64,000 bases of DNA from Mycolicibacterium xanthum (GCF_019710635.1 NZ_JAIFZS010000003.1:1-64000); one strand, 5' to 3'. Counted from the first letter of the stretch, positions 30,963 through 39,372 are shown. Program-made: numbers and translations. Notes: generated by a model not told the origin, from the letters alone.

Positions 30963-31592
30963 TCAGTGGGAGGCGCCGTAGATGGCGTTCAGCCAGATGT
31001 GGACGAGGTTGTCCAGCACCCGGTGATCCGGGATCGCCGGCTGGTGGCCGGTGAACGCCGCCGTCATCACAGATTCGTTCAGCAGGTTCAGCGCCGTCGA
31101 CAACTCGACGGACGGTACGGTCACCGGAGCCGCGCCGTTGGCGCGCTCGGCGTCGATGACTGCGGCGATGTGGTCGATCCAGCGCTGCATCGAGGTCGCC
31201 CAGAGGGCCCGGGCCTCGGGGCTGGACGACCTGGCCGCGCACACCGCGCGGTGAGCGCCGAAGGTCTCGAAGAACGCGTTGATGCCGTCCCGCCAGATGC
31301 TGAGCCGGTCGGCGGGCCGGTCGGCGACCAGTCGCTGCAGCGCGGCGTCGGCCTCGGCGATGACCCGTTCGAGCAGCGTGAGCAGCACCGCGTCCTTGGA
31401 CGGGAAATAGAAGTAGAAGGTCGGTCGCGAGATCCCGGCCCCCCGGGCGAGGTCGTCGACCGAGATCTCGGCCAGCGGCCGCCGCTCGAGCATGAGTTCG
31501 GCGGTCTCCAGGATCGCCACCTCGCGGTCGTCGCCGGACGGGCGCACCGTGCGCCGGCCGTGGCCGTGGCGGGCCCGGCTGGCGGTGGTCAC
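30963..31592 (-). CDS. ethR: EthR, TetR-family repressor of ethA
   Basis: A 209-residue repressor of the monooxygenase gene ethA; M. tuberculosis EthR has 216. The N-terminal arm (RRTVRPSGDDREVAILETAE) and HTH (ISVDDLARGAGISRPTFYFYFPSKDAVLLTLLERV) are nearly identical to EthR. The ligand pocket region (WRDGINAFFETFGAHRAV, then STALNLLNESVMTAAFTG) is conserved. The EthR operator at 31896-31947 lies near ethA. The annotated GTG (31592) is the last of a series of GTG codons copied by a 26-bp minisatellite (31579-31890). The promoter-proximal copy at 31878 follows TAAAGT by 7 nt, where a leaderless EthR would normally begin. Expression may therefore be altered. Confidence 0.95.
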   Translation of the reverse strand: MTTASRARHGHGRRTVRPSGDDREVAILETAELMLERRPLAEISVDDLARGAGISRPTFYFYFPSKDAVLLTLLERVIAEADAALQRLVADRPADRLSIWRDGINAFFETFGAHRAVCAARSSSPEARALWATSMQRWIDHIAAVIDAERANGAAPVTVPSVELSTALNLLNESVMTAAFTGHQPAIPDHRVLDNLVHIWLNAIYGASH

Positions 31593-31890
31593 GGCAGTGA
31601 CGATCTGGCGGTGGTCACGGCAGTGACGAGCTGGCGGTGGTCACGGCAGTGCCGATCTGGCGGTGGTCAGGGCAGTGACGATCGGGCGGTGGTCACGGCA
31701 GTGCCGATCTGGCGGTGGTCAGGGCAGTGACGATCGGGCGGTGGTCACGGCAGTGCCGATCTGGCGGTGGTCAGGGCAGTGACGATCGGGCGGTGGTCAC
31801 GGCAGTGCCGATCTGGCGGTGGTCAGGGCAGTGACGATCGGGCGGTGGTCACGGCAGTGACGATCTGGCGGTGGTCACGGCGGTCACTTT
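31579..31890. repeat. 26-bp minisatellite spanning the ethR start codon
   Basis: Eleven full units of 26 bp (31579-31864) plus a twelfth diverging at its end (31865-31890). The plus-strand unit is CTGGCGGTGGTCACGGCA followed by GTGACGAT. Read on the ethR strand, each unit contains GTGACCACCGCCAG, the first 14 nt of ethR. Units 4, 6, 8 and 10 carry CTG in place of GTG, giving a 52-bp higher-order period in units 3-10. Each GTG opens a 9-codon frame (MTTARSSLP-like) closed by a TGA in the next unit. Where the next unit keeps GTG, stop and start overlap as GTGA. Confidence 0.95.
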
Positions 31891-31895
31891 ACACG

Positions 31896-31947
31896 GTGTC
31901 GATCGTTTCGACACTGCGTTGACTCCTTCGACGAGGCGTTGATAGCG
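31896..31947. promoter_or_regulatory. EthR operator in the ethA-ethR intergenic region
   Basis: GTGTCGATCG-TTTCGACACT, then GCGTTGACTCCTTCGACGAG and GCGTTGATAGCG, closely follow the 55-bp EthR-binding site of M. tuberculosis as I remember it (GTGTCGATAG, TGTCGACAT, CGTTGAC, CGTTGATAGCG). EthR binds this cooperatively as an octamer. On the minus strand the -10-like TAAAGT (31886-31891) lies at its ethR-proximal edge. Confidence 0.82.
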
Positions 31948-31955
31948 TTTACAAC

Positions 31956-33440
31956 ATGACCGAATTTGTCGACGTCGTTATCGTCGGAGCCGGGATCTCC
32001 GGCATCAGTGCCGCCTGGCATCTGCAGGGCCAGTGTCCCGAGAAGAACTATGTGATCCTCGAACGGCGGGACAAGCTCGGCGGCACCTGGGACCTGTTCA
32101 AGTACCCCGGAATCCGGTCCGACTCGGACATGTACACCCTGGGGTTCCACTTCAAGCCGTGGGCGACCGATCAGATGATCGCCGACGGTCCCTCGATCTG
32201 GAACTACCTGAACGAGGCCGCCACCGAGAACGGCATCGACAAGCACGTGCGCTACGGCCACAGGGTGCTCGCCGCCAACTGGTCAGACGAAGAAGGCCAC
32301 TGGGAGTTGACGATCGAGCGTGATGGCGAGCTGATCCAGATCAACGCGGGGTTCCTGTGGGCCTGCAGCGGCTACTACAACTACGACGATGGCTACTCGC
32401 CCACGTTTACCGGTGCAGACGAGTTCGGCGGCACCATCGTGCATCCGCAGCATTGGCCGGAGGATCTCGACTACCAGGGCAAGAAGATCGTCGTGATAGG
32501 CAGCGGAGCGACCGCGATCACGCTGATCCCCGCGCTCGTCGACAGCGGCGCGGGACATGTCACGATGCTGCAGCGCACGCCCACCTACATCGGGTCGCTG
32601 CCCGACAAGGACCCGTTCGCCGCGCGCGCGTTCCGGCGTCTCCCAGAGAAGATCGCCTACCGGGCGGTGCGCTGGAAGGCGATCCTGCAGTCCATGGCGC
32701 AGTACCAACTTGCCCGCGTCGCGCCCGACACGTTCCGGAAGGCGTTGCGCACCATGGCCGAACGGCGTCTGCCGGAGGGCTATGACTATGACCGGCACTT
32801 CAGCCCGAACTACAAGCCGTGGGATCAGCGCGTGTGTCTGGCCCCCAACGGCGACATCTTCAAGGCCATCCGCAAGGGTGCCGCCGATGTCGTCACCGAT
32901 GAGATCGAACGGTTCACCCCCGAGGGGATCCTGCTGAAGTCGGGCGAGCGACTGGACGCCGACATCATCGTCACCGCAACGGGTTTGAACGTGCAGTTCT
33001 TCGGCGGCGCCCAGGTGCTGCGCAACGGCACACCGCTGGACGTCACCGAGACGGTCGCATACCGCGGCCTGATGCTGTCCGGCGTGCCGAACACGGCGTT
33101 CACCTTCGGCTACACCAACGCCTCGTGGACCCTGAAGGCCGACCTGACATCCGAATACGTCAGTCGGCTGCTGCGCTACATGGACGAGAAGGGATACGAC
33201 ATCGTCGTCCCACACGATCCCGGAGACGACGTCGAACGGCGGCCGTTCGTCGACCTCACGTCGGGGTACATCAAGCGTGCGCTGCACCAGCTGCCGAAGA
33301 CGGGTTCGAAGTCGCCCTGGCAGCTCAGGCAGAACTATCTGATCGACCTGCGGATGATCCGCAGCTGCAAGGTCGACGACGGCGAGCTCGACTTCTCGCG
33401 GCGCCGGGTTCCCGCGGCATCTACCGCCCGGACGGTGTGA
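31956..33440 (+). CDS. ethA: EthA, FAD-containing Baeyer-Villiger monooxygenase
   Basis: The 494-residue NADPH- and O2-dependent enzyme converts ketones to esters and activates ethionamide and related thioamides. The FAD motif is [17 protein letters not shown] (about residues 7-23). The Baeyer-Villiger fingerprint F-x-G-x3-H-x3-W-P is [17 protein letters not shown] (about 157-173). The NADPH Rossmann motif is [30 protein letters not shown] and [14 protein letters not shown] match EthA. ATG 31956 lies 9 nt after the operator. It is divergent from ethR and its 3' end overlaps the convergent rraA tail by 20 bp. Confidence 0.96.
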   Translation: MTEFVDVVIVGAGISGISAAWHLQGQCPEKNYVILERRDKLGGTWDLFKYPGIRSDSDMYTLGFHFKPWATDQMIADGPSIWNYLNEAATENGIDKHVRYGHRVLAANWSDEEGHWELTIERDGELIQINAGFLWACSGYYNYDDGYSPTFTGADEFGGTIVHPQHWPEDLDYQGKKIVVIGSGATAITLIPALVDSGAGHVTMLQRTPTYIGSLPDKDPFAARAFRRLPEKIAYRAVRWKAILQSMAQYQLARVAPDTFRKALRTMAERRLPEGYDYDRHFSPNYKPWDQRVCLAPNGDIFKAIRKGAADVVTDEIERFTPEGILLKSGERLDADIIVTATGLNVQFFGGAQVLRNGTPLDVTETVAYRGLMLSGVPNTAFTFGYTNASWTLKADLTSEYVSRLLRYMDEKGYDIVVPHDPGDDVERRPFVDLTSGYIKRALHQLPKTGSKSPWQLRQNYLIDLRMIRSCKVDDGELDFSRRRVPAASTARTV

Positions 33441-33909
33441 CGACCACGATCCCGTCATCGTCGCTGTAGGCGATGTCGCCGGGGGTGAACACCACGCCGC
33501 CGAACTCGACGGCCTCGCCGCGGGTGCCCTCGCCGGTCTTGGTGCTCTTACGCGGATTGGTTCCCAGCGCCTTGATGCCGATGTCGAGGGTGCGCAGAGT
33601 CGATGCGTCGCGTACAGCGCCGTTGACGATCAGGCCGGACCAGCCGTTGGACCTGCCCAGCTCGGCGATGACGTCGCCGACCAACGCGGTGTGCACCGAT
33701 CCGGCGCCGTCGATCACCAGCACCCCGCCGTGGCCGGGTTCGGAGAGCACCGACTTGAGCAGTGCGTTGTCCTCGAAACACCGCACTGTGGTGATCGGTC
33801 CTGCGAACTGCGGGCGGCCGCCGTACTGGCCGAACTGCAGGTCGCAGCTGCGGACGTCGGGCCCGATGTCGTCGACCAGGTCAGCGGTGGGGCGCGGTGT
33901 CACGGTCAC
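33421..33909 (-). CDS. rraA: RraA-like regulator of RNase E activity / HMG aldolase family
   Basis: A 162-residue trimeric RraA/MenG-like protein; the M. tuberculosis homologue Rv3853 has 157. It contains ATADL-type start [48 protein letters not shown] and [35 protein letters not shown]. These give the GxxxDxxxG...R-D motif that in aldolase relatives binds Mg and pyruvate. It was long called MenG, without menaquinone methyltransferase activity. Whether it inhibits RNase E here or acts as a lyase is open. GTG 33909 fits the family start. Part of the ethA-rraA-hns synteny block. Confidence 0.9.
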   Translation of the reverse strand: MTVTPRPTADLVDDIGPDVRSCDLQFGQYGGRPQFAGPITTVRCFEDNALLKSVLSEPGHGGVLVIDGAGSVHTALVGDVIAELGRSNGWSGLIVNGAVRDASTLRTLDIGIKALGTNPRKSTKTGEGTRGEAVEFGGVVFTPGDIAYSDDDGIVVVTPSGR

Positions 33910-33953
33910 CGCGCCATTATCCCAGGGGCCGGATCGCTCCGGCCGGGCCCGGT

Positions 33954-34457
33954 CTAGTCGCCGCCGCGCCGCGCGGCCCACAGCACGACGACGATGGCGA
34001 GCAGGCCGGTGATGACGGCCGCGGCGATGGGCAGCAGCGCGGATTCGCGGGGGGCCGTGGTGGCCGGCGCCGGGGTGGAGACGGCGTCGCTTGCGGTGGC
34101 GACCGTCGACTTCGCTTGCGCAGCCGTTTCTTTGGCGGCCGATGCCAGGCTGCCGTTGGTCGCGGCGAGCTGGGCAGGCGCGGCGGCGGGCGGCGGCGGG
34201 GTCTTCTTGGCCGGTGCGGCCTTCTTCGCTGGAGCCTTCTTGGCAGGTGTGGCCTTTTCCGCGGATTTGTTCGCGGCCTTGGCCGCGGCCTTCTTGGCCG
34301 GTGCCTTCTTGGCGGGAGTCTTCTTAGCCGCAGCGGCCTTTTTCGCAGGGGTGGCCTTCTTCGCGGCGGGGGCCTTCTTCGTCGGCGGCACCGGGGGTTG
34401 TGCCGCAGGGGTTGCGGCGTCGGGACTTTCGTCGGGCCGCTCCGGCTCGTCTGCCAT
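33954..34457 (-). CDS. hns: H-NS-like protein with Lys/Ala/Pro repeats and C-terminal membrane anchor (Rv3852-like)
   Basis: A 167-residue nucleoid-associated protein anchored in the membrane. An acidic N-terminus is followed by about 60 residues of [10 protein letters not shown] tetrapeptide-like repeats (about residues 27-85), histone-H1-like and expected to bind DNA. Then comes a short helical linker ([23 protein letters not shown]) that is nearly the same in Rv3852, and a single transmembrane helix near the end ([22 protein letters not shown]) with an ARRGGD tail. This layout would tether DNA to the membrane. It starts near a GGAGC site. Confidence 0.87.
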   Translation of the reverse strand: MADEPERPDESPDAATPAAQPPVPPTKKAPAAKKATPAKKAAAAKKTPAKKAPAKKAAAKAANKSAEKATPAKKAPAKKAAPAKKTPPPPAAAPAQLAATNGSLASAAKETAAQAKSTVATASDAVSTPAPATTAPRESALLPIAAAVITGLLAIVVVLWAARRGGD

Positions 34458-34531
34458 GTCGCTGCTCCTTTGAGTGTCTGCACCCGGCAGTGGACCCCAT
34501 CATGCCAGGTCGGTCCTCGGCCCCCGCGGGG

Positions 34532-35092
34532 TCACGACCGCCGTACCGCCCACAACGCCGCGGCGGCGACAATCGCCGTGGCCGCCGCGACGAACGGCCA
34601 CACCGGCGGGTCGTCATCGGTGGTGGTGGGGGTCGAGGGCGGTGCCGCGTTCGCGACGGTCGATGTGGGGGAGCCTGGCGGTGGGCTGGTCGCCGGAGGC
34701 GCCGCAGTCACCCGATAGGACCACGAACCGGACACGACATGACCGTCGGCCGACGTGGCGCGGTAGTTCACGGTGTATACGCCCGCCGGTGCACCGGGCC
34801 GCAGCCCGACGCCGATCTGCGCGCCGTCGACGGTCGGATCCCCATCCGACCACTGCTGCCTATCGGGGCCGATCACGGCCATCGCGGCGAACTGGGCCTG
34901 CATCGGTTCGTTGAACGTGGCGCTGACCCGCACCGGCGGCTGGGCCAGCTCGCCGTCACCGGCCGGGTCGCTCGCGATCAGCGCGGCATGCGCCCGGGCC
35001 GAACCGGCGCCGATCAGGGCGGCGCCAACGAAACCGCAGCTCACGGCGGTCAGGATGGCCAGGGCGGCGGTCCATCGGTGACGTGCCGGCAT
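34532..35092 (-). CDS. CopC-domain exported protein
   Basis: A 186-residue exported protein. It has a signal peptide (WTAALAILTAVSCGFVGAAL ... ARAHA, cleavage before His about 34), a CopC-type beta barrel (HAALIASDPAGDGELAQPPVRVSATFNEPM; YTVNYRATSADGHVVSGSWSYRV, about 34-130), a Pro/Thr-rich spacer and a C-terminal transmembrane helix (VWPFVAAATAIVAAAALWAV). The N-terminal His exposed after cleavage and the DGH motif are the usual Cu(II) ligands of CopC. A periplasmic copper-binding role is therefore likely. No CopD partner is adjacent. It ends 74 bp upstream of the H-NS-like gene. Confidence 0.83.
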   Translation of the reverse strand: MPARHRWTAALAILTAVSCGFVGAALIGAGSARAHAALIASDPAGDGELAQPPVRVSATFNEPMQAQFAAMAVIGPDRQQWSDGDPTVDGAQIGVGLRPGAPAGVYTVNYRATSADGHVVSGSWSYRVTAAPPATSPPPGSPTSTVANAAPPSTPTTTDDDPPVWPFVAAATAIVAAAALWAVRRS

Positions 35093-35098
35093 GCGATC

Positions 35099-35764
35099 TC
35101 AGACCACGCCGAGCCGGGCCATCAGGTCCGCATCGATGCCGTCGAGCTGTTCGGCGATGGCGGCGTGCGCTGCCCGCCGGCGCGCCGGCGGCATGTTCTC
35201 GGCGGCTGTCACCGCCGCAGCGAGGTCGCGCAGCCTTTCGTCGATCGCCGCGACGAACTGCTTGGCCTCGGCGTTCTTGGGATCCTTGGGTTTCTTCTCG
35301 CTGAGCGTGCGCAGTGACTGCTCGGCTCCGGCGATGCGGGCCGACAGGTGCGCGCCGTGCCCGGAGAACTGGCCGAGCTGGCTCAACGGCACACCCAAAC
35401 GGTCGGCGCGGCGCTCGTCGATCAGCCCGCGTGCGGCGATGGAGGCACGGTAGGCCAGCGGCACCACCACCGGCGCCAGCAAACGTGACACGGTCAGTGC
35501 CCTGCGAACCCGGGAGGGCGAGAGGAATTTGCCCTCGCGGGCAGCCTTCAGTTCGGTTTCAGCAACCTTCAGTGCGGCCCGGTCGCTGGCCCGCTGGGCC
35601 TTGAGTTGCGCGTTGAGCGCATGCGCCTGCGCCTTCTGCTCGGCCTTGAACCGGCGGGCCTCGTTCTTGGCCGACAGTTTCGCCTCGAGCTTGGCCTTGG
35701 TCTTGAGCGCGCGGGCCTCGGCCCGCCGGGTTGCCCGGGATTTACGTCGTCTGAACAGACCCAT
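35099..35764 (-). CDS. Conserved coiled-coil protein (Rv3850-like, DUF6474)
   Basis: A 221-residue cytosolic protein. The N-terminal half is highly charged and helical (FRRRKSRATRRAEARALKTKAKLEAKLSAKNEA through about residue 80, probable coiled coil). The middle has a hydrophobic patch (SRLLAPVVVPLAYRASIAARGLIDER), and the C-terminal half is again helical. Length and position next to the CopC and H-NS-like genes match Rv3850 (218 residues). No catalytic motif is visible. The ATG at 35764 begins MGLFRRRKS; a longer open frame upstream shows no conserved features. Confidence 0.75.
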   Translation of the reverse strand: MGLFRRRKSRATRRAEARALKTKAKLEAKLSAKNEARRFKAEQKAQAHALNAQLKAQRASDRAALKVAETELKAAREGKFLSPSRVRRALTVSRLLAPVVVPLAYRASIAARGLIDERRADRLGVPLSQLGQFSGHGAHLSARIAGAEQSLRTLSEKKPKDPKNAEAKQFVAAIDERLRDLAAAVTAAENMPPARRRAAHAAIAEQLDGIDADLMARLGVV

Positions 35765-35947
35765 CCCAGCGGCCTCCCGTTCTTTCGTCGGCGCGTCCCG
35801 GCCCGGGATCAGGCGGGGACGATGACCCACCCTAGCGTTCGGTGTGCAGCGGCGTTTCCGCGGCCCGACGGCCGGGGTGTTTGTGGCTCTCAGCAAATTG
35901 ACCCGCGGGTTTGTGCGAGAATCGGCTGATCATCGGGTCGGGACGGG

Positions 35948-37027
35948 GTGAACGCCTCAAGGGGTGGTGACGACGTGGGTTCGCGTGCGCGCATCGGGGC
36001 AGCGGCCTGCCTGGTTGCGTCTGGCCTGCTGGCCGGGGGTACGGCCACCGCGCCGGCCTTTGCCGAGCCCGGGGCGTCGACCAAGGAGGACGTCGCGGGC
36101 GCTGCGACGGCGGAATCGTCGCGGCAGCCCGGGCACCGGCACGACGGTCACGAGGAACGGTCGGACCCGCCCGCCCGCAGCAGTGGGCGTCCCGCGACGG
36201 ACGCCGCCGCCGCGGTCGACGTAGGGGATTCCAGCGGTCCGGAGGACGACCCCATCGACCCCAGCGGTTCGGAGGACGACCCCATCGACCCCGGCGCCGA
36301 CCCGGACAGCGAGCCAGCTGACCTGGCCGTCGATGGTGGGGCCGACGGCGACCCGGTCGACCCGGAGGCCGAGGAGAAGCCCCGGCCTCCGTGTTGTGAG
36401 CAGGGCGACGAGGACTGCGGCCCGGGTGGTTGGCCATGGCCGTGGCCGCCGCCGCGGGTCGCGCCCGAGGAGGTCGGCTCGGGTGGGGACTACCGGTTCG
36501 GGGGAGGGCTCCCCTCCCGGTTGCCGGCCGGCCCGATCCGTTCGGTGCCGTCGGCGGACGAACTGCCCGAGGTCCTACCGCCGCTCGGCGATCCCGTGCG
36601 GCCCGACGCGATCGACACCGTGCCCGGCATCGGGGTGGGCGCCGGCGGTGTCGCTGGGGCGCCGATGAGCGCGCCCCTCGTCGTCGCGGGCCCGATCGGG
36701 CCCGCCGCGGGTGCCGGCCTCCCCGCAGCCGGGGCCGGCTCCCCCGGATTGCCCGCCGCCCCGCGCCAGGCCAGCGCGACACCACCGCAGGCCCGGCAGT
36801 CGGCGCCCGCGACCGCGGGCGCCAACGTGCGGGTCCCGGCGGCGTCCTACCGGGTCGGCTACGGGGAGTATCTCCGCACCGCGGGTATGTCTCAGGTGGC
36901 TGCCCTGGCATTGCCCGGGTTGGCTGGGATTCTGGTGCTCACCGGTGCCGGCGGGTTGCTCGGGTACCGCCAGGCCAAGGCCGGGCACGCGGTGCGCACC
37001 ATTGGAATCGCACGCTTCATGAACTAG
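35948..37027 (+). CDS. Exported acidic/Pro-Gly-rich protein with C-terminal membrane helix
   Basis: A 359-residue protein of unknown function. It has an N-terminal signal peptide (RARIGAAACLVASGLLAGGTATAPAFAEPG). An Asp/Pro/Glu-rich low-complexity region includes a 9-residue tandem repeat (SGPEDDPID / SGSEDDPID, encoded near 36233-36286). A CC...CG motif (RPPCCEQGDEDCGPGGWPWPW) follows, then Pro/Gly/Ala-rich sequence. A conserved-looking C-terminal part, VPAASYRVGYGEYLRTAGMS, precedes a transmembrane helix and a short basic cytosolic tail. The start is uncertain (GTG 35948 or GTG 35975). It lies 60 bp before the ImmA-type peptidase. Confidence 0.7.
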   Translation: MNASRGGDDVGSRARIGAAACLVASGLLAGGTATAPAFAEPGASTKEDVAGAATAESSRQPGHRHDGHEERSDPPARSSGRPATDAAAAVDVGDSSGPEDDPIDPSGSEDDPIDPGADPDSEPADLAVDGGADGDPVDPEAEEKPRPPCCEQGDEDCGPGGWPWPWPPPRVAPEEVGSGGDYRFGGGLPSRLPAGPIRSVPSADELPEVLPPLGDPVRPDAIDTVPGIGVGAGGVAGAPMSAPLVVAGPIGPAAGAGLPAAGAGSPGLPAAPRQASATPPQARQSAPATAGANVRVPAASYRVGYGEYLRTAGMSQVAALALPGLAGILVLTGAGGLLGYRQAKAGHAVRTIGIARFMN

Positions 37028-37087
37028 CGGGAACTGCCCACCCCGGCGTGGTGAGCAGCGCATAGTGGACCATCGAGAGGAGGTGTC

Positions 37088-37579
37088 ATGTCTGCCAGCC
37101 GTCACGTCACCCGTGCCGTCAGCGAGGTACTCGACCTGGCTCCGCGGCACGGGGAGGTGTCACTGACCCGTCTGGTCGACGCCGTCAGCGACAACCGCGG
37201 ACGACGTATCGACATCACGACCGCAGAACTACCGCCCGGGGTGTGTGGCCAGTGGCGTCAGTACGTCGACCATGACGTCTTCCTGATCCAGCGTGGGCTA
37301 CCGACCTGGGACCGCACGCTGGCGCACGAACTCGGTCATCTGGTGTTGTGCCACGACGGCATCCCGGTTGTGCAAGCAGCCGAGGAGCAGACCGAGCTGG
37401 CCGGCAGTGACCTGATCGGCTACATGCTCAACCAGCGCACCGGTTGTATGGGACCCAACGGCGAAGACGCCGAGCAGGAGGCCGAGGACTTCGCGGCGCT
37501 GCTCATCTACCGGCTTGGCCGGCTGCCCTCCGATCGCTCGTCGATCGTGCAGGTCCGCCTCGGAGAGGCGTTTGGTTGA
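37088..37579 (+). CDS. ImmA/IrrE-family metallopeptidase
   Basis: A 163-residue zinc peptidase. The HExxH motif is TLAHELGHLVLCHDG (about residues 78-92), with the third ligand supplied by the downstream Glu/Asp of EQEAEDFAALLIYRL (about 136-150), the classic COG2856 pattern. Relatives cleave XRE-type repressors, for example ImmA of ICEBs1 and IrrE/DdrO. ATG 37088 has GAGGAGG just upstream. Its TGA overlaps the TTG of the following membrane protein (37576-37579). That coupling, and the XRE-fold EspR 1.2 kb away, suggest a regulatory proteolysis module. Confidence 0.85.
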   Translation: MSASRHVTRAVSEVLDLAPRHGEVSLTRLVDAVSDNRGRRIDITTAELPPGVCGQWRQYVDHDVFLIQRGLPTWDRTLAHELGHLVLCHDGIPVVQAAEEQTELAGSDLIGYMLNQRTGCMGPNGEDAEQEAEDFAALLIYRLGRLPSDRSSIVQVRLGEAFG

Positions 37580-38745
37580 TCATCTGGGTGATCGCCGGTC
37601 TGCTCGGGTTGGCCACCGGTCTGCGTATCGGCTGGGCCCTGGTCAACAAGCAATCGCTGGTGAGCACCGCGATGATCCTGGCACTCGGCAGTCTCGGCGT
37701 CGTCGCCGCACTCAACTGGCTGCCGCTGACACTGCTGATCGACACGGCGGTCCACTGGCCCAACATCTCCGTCGGACTGAGTCAGGTCGCCCTGATCGCG
37801 AGCGCCGCCGGCAGCTGCGTGATGATCACCACCGTCTCGTCGATCCGGAGCCCCTCGACCGCCAGGAAGATCGCGTTCGCACAGTACTTCGTCGCGGCGG
37901 TGATCGCCGTCGTCAGCCTCGTCGTGTTCTTCGCAGCCGGCCAGCAGCCGGAGATGGCGCCCGAGGAGTATCTGCGACGCAACCTGGGTTCCGGTGGAAA
38001 TGCACTGCCGTGGTTGCTGCCGCTGCTGTACGTGCTGCTGGCGCTGAGCCTGGTGGTCTGGGCCGGGTTGCGGCACTCCAACCGGACGCGGCGCGGGCGG
38101 GCGCTGTTCGTCTTCACGGTGGGGATCGTGCTGATCGTGCTGGCCCTGGCCTTCTTCGTGCTTCGTGCCCTCGGCACGTCCGGGCTGGTGGGGGTGGGTG
38201 CGGCGGCGACCCTGCTGGGTTGCGCGATGCTCGTTGTCGCGGCCGGTTCGCTGCTTCCCAGCCTGGAGGACTGGTTCGGGGCGCGCCGCGAACTGCGCCT
38301 GATCCAGCCGCTGCTCACCGAGCTCGGAGAGCGCCACCCCGATATCGGGATCGGAGTGCGTCCACGGGGACCGCTCGCGTTCCGGGTGGCCGAGCGGATG
38401 TCGCTGATCTCCGATGCGCTCTTCCTGGAGGCCACTGCGGCAGAGCGCGCGCTGCGCCGGGTGGACAGCGCGGGCGGCGCAGCCGCCGACGTCGATGATC
38501 TGCCGGACCTGGTCGAGAGTGCCGATCTGTCCGCTCCGGAGGTGACCCCGGTGCAACAGGCCGAAGCGATCGCCGACTGGATCTACGCGGACACCGACGG
38601 TGCGACAGGGGCGGACCGGGCGGCCTTCCCGGGTCTGGCTTGGTTACGTCAGCCCGACTCACACTCCGACCGGGAATGGATCCTCGAGATCGCAAAGCAG
38701 TACCGCCGACGCACCCGAGGTGCCGGTAACCCCGAGCCGGCGTGA
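37576..38745 (+). CDS. Multi-pass membrane protein coupled to the ImmA peptidase
   Basis: A 389-residue protein with about seven transmembrane helices in the first 230 residues (IIWVIAGLLGLATGLRIGWAL; LALGSLGVVAALNWLPLTLLI; VALIASAAGSCVMITTVS; YFVAAVIAVVSLVVFFAAG; LPLLYVLLALSLVVWAGL; FVFTVGIVLIVLALAFFVLRAL; a final one near 225). A cytosolic tail of about 155 residues follows. This topology is that of the MAB_1171c-type partners found next to ImmA peptidases in actinobacteria. The TTG start overlaps the peptidase stop (TTGA). The role is unknown; it could sense a membrane signal that activates the peptidase. It converges with espR. Confidence 0.75.
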   Translation: MIIWVIAGLLGLATGLRIGWALVNKQSLVSTAMILALGSLGVVAALNWLPLTLLIDTAVHWPNISVGLSQVALIASAAGSCVMITTVSSIRSPSTARKIAFAQYFVAAVIAVVSLVVFFAAGQQPEMAPEEYLRRNLGSGGNALPWLLPLLYVLLALSLVVWAGLRHSNRTRRGRALFVFTVGIVLIVLALAFFVLRALGTSGLVGVGAAATLLGCAMLVVAAGSLLPSLEDWFGARRELRLIQPLLTELGERHPDIGIGVRPRGPLAFRVAERMSLISDALFLEATAAERALRRVDSAGGAAADVDDLPDLVESADLSAPEVTPVQQAEAIADWIYADTDGATGADRAAFPGLAWLRQPDSHSDREWILEIAKQYRRRTRGAGNPEPA

Positions 38746-38785
38746 ACCCCGATTCGCCGACCGCCACGTCACCGCGGCGACGCGG

Positions 38786-39184
38786 CTAATCGTCGAGGTT
38801 CTCGCGACGACGGAGTTCATCGACCTTCTGGACGATGTCCTGCTTAGCCTCGGCCGACAAGCCGACCGTACGGGCCGCAATCCGGCGAACACCCTCGTCG
38901 CGCATGCCCGCGAGCAGCGTGAGCTCCTTGTCGAGCTTCTCGTAGTATTCGTCGTCGGTGAAGTAGGCCGGCTTGATCCGGAAGAAGTTGGCAAGCGCGG
39001 CCATCGTCGCTACGGAGGGGTTGGTTCGGTTGCCCGAACGCAGCTGCGACAGGTACGGCGCGGACATGGTGACACCTTCGGCCTTCAATGCCGCGATCAC
39101 CTCCGCGGAGGTGTGCGGACCGCGTCCTGGCGGGTAGACCGTGTCGAACAGCCGGTTAAGGCGAGCGGCGAACGTGTTGCTCAT
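38786..39184 (-). CDS. espR: EspR, nucleoid-associated regulator
   Basis: A 132-residue dimeric DNA-binding protein that in M. tuberculosis (Rv3849) activates espACD and binds many sites. Most residues match from memory: MSNTFAARLNRLFDTVYPPG, HTSAEVIAALKAEGVTMSAPYLSQLRSG (XRE-type HTH), MAALANFFRIKPAYFTDDEYYEKLD, and a C-terminal dimerisation helix pair ending ELRRRENLDD. In a species without espACD at this locus it probably acts as a general cell-wall and lipid-gene regulator. A GTTGTG-GG-CACAAC dyad overlaps its putative promoter. Confidence 0.95.
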   Translation of the reverse strand: MSNTFAARLNRLFDTVYPPGRGPHTSAEVIAALKAEGVTMSAPYLSQLRSGNRTNPSVATMAALANFFRIKPAYFTDDEYYEKLDKELTLLAGMRDEGVRRIAARTVGLSAEAKQDIVQKVDELRRRENLDD

Positions 39185-39219
39185 CGGTTTGACCTCCAGG
39201 GGGAAAAGAGCGGCATTGC

Positions 39220-39285
39220 AGGGCGGCGTATTTGCTGACTATCGTAGCCATAGTTGTGGGCACAACCAAGTGCAAACGACGTAAA
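39220..39285 (-). promoter_or_regulatory. espR promoter with 14-bp dyad
   Basis: On the minus strand TTGGTT and TACGAT are separated by 17 bp. The dyad GTTGTG-GG-CACAAC (39253-39266 in plus coordinates) lies across the spacer. This fits an autoregulatory or repressor site for espR; EspR itself is known to bind its own promoter in M. tuberculosis. Confidence 0.5.
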
Positions 39286-39372
39286 AGTTGGTCCGGTTCA
39301 GGCTGGGGTGCATTGCCGCCGGCTGGGGGCGGTATGGTGCCGGGACTCGGCGCCGCGACGGCTACCGTGCGA

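Noticed and set aside
31579..31890. CRISPR array
   Set aside because: Units are contiguous 26-bp direct repeats with no unique spacers and no cas genes nearby.
32549..32560. GGACATGTCACG as a further operator of the GT4-cluster TetR
   Set aside because: It lies inside the ethA coding sequence, has only one intact half-site and no promoter context.
37088..38745. Prophage or integrative element, because of the ImmA peptidase
   Set aside because: No integrase, repressor, capsid or attachment repeats; flanking genes are core mycobacterial genes in conserved order.
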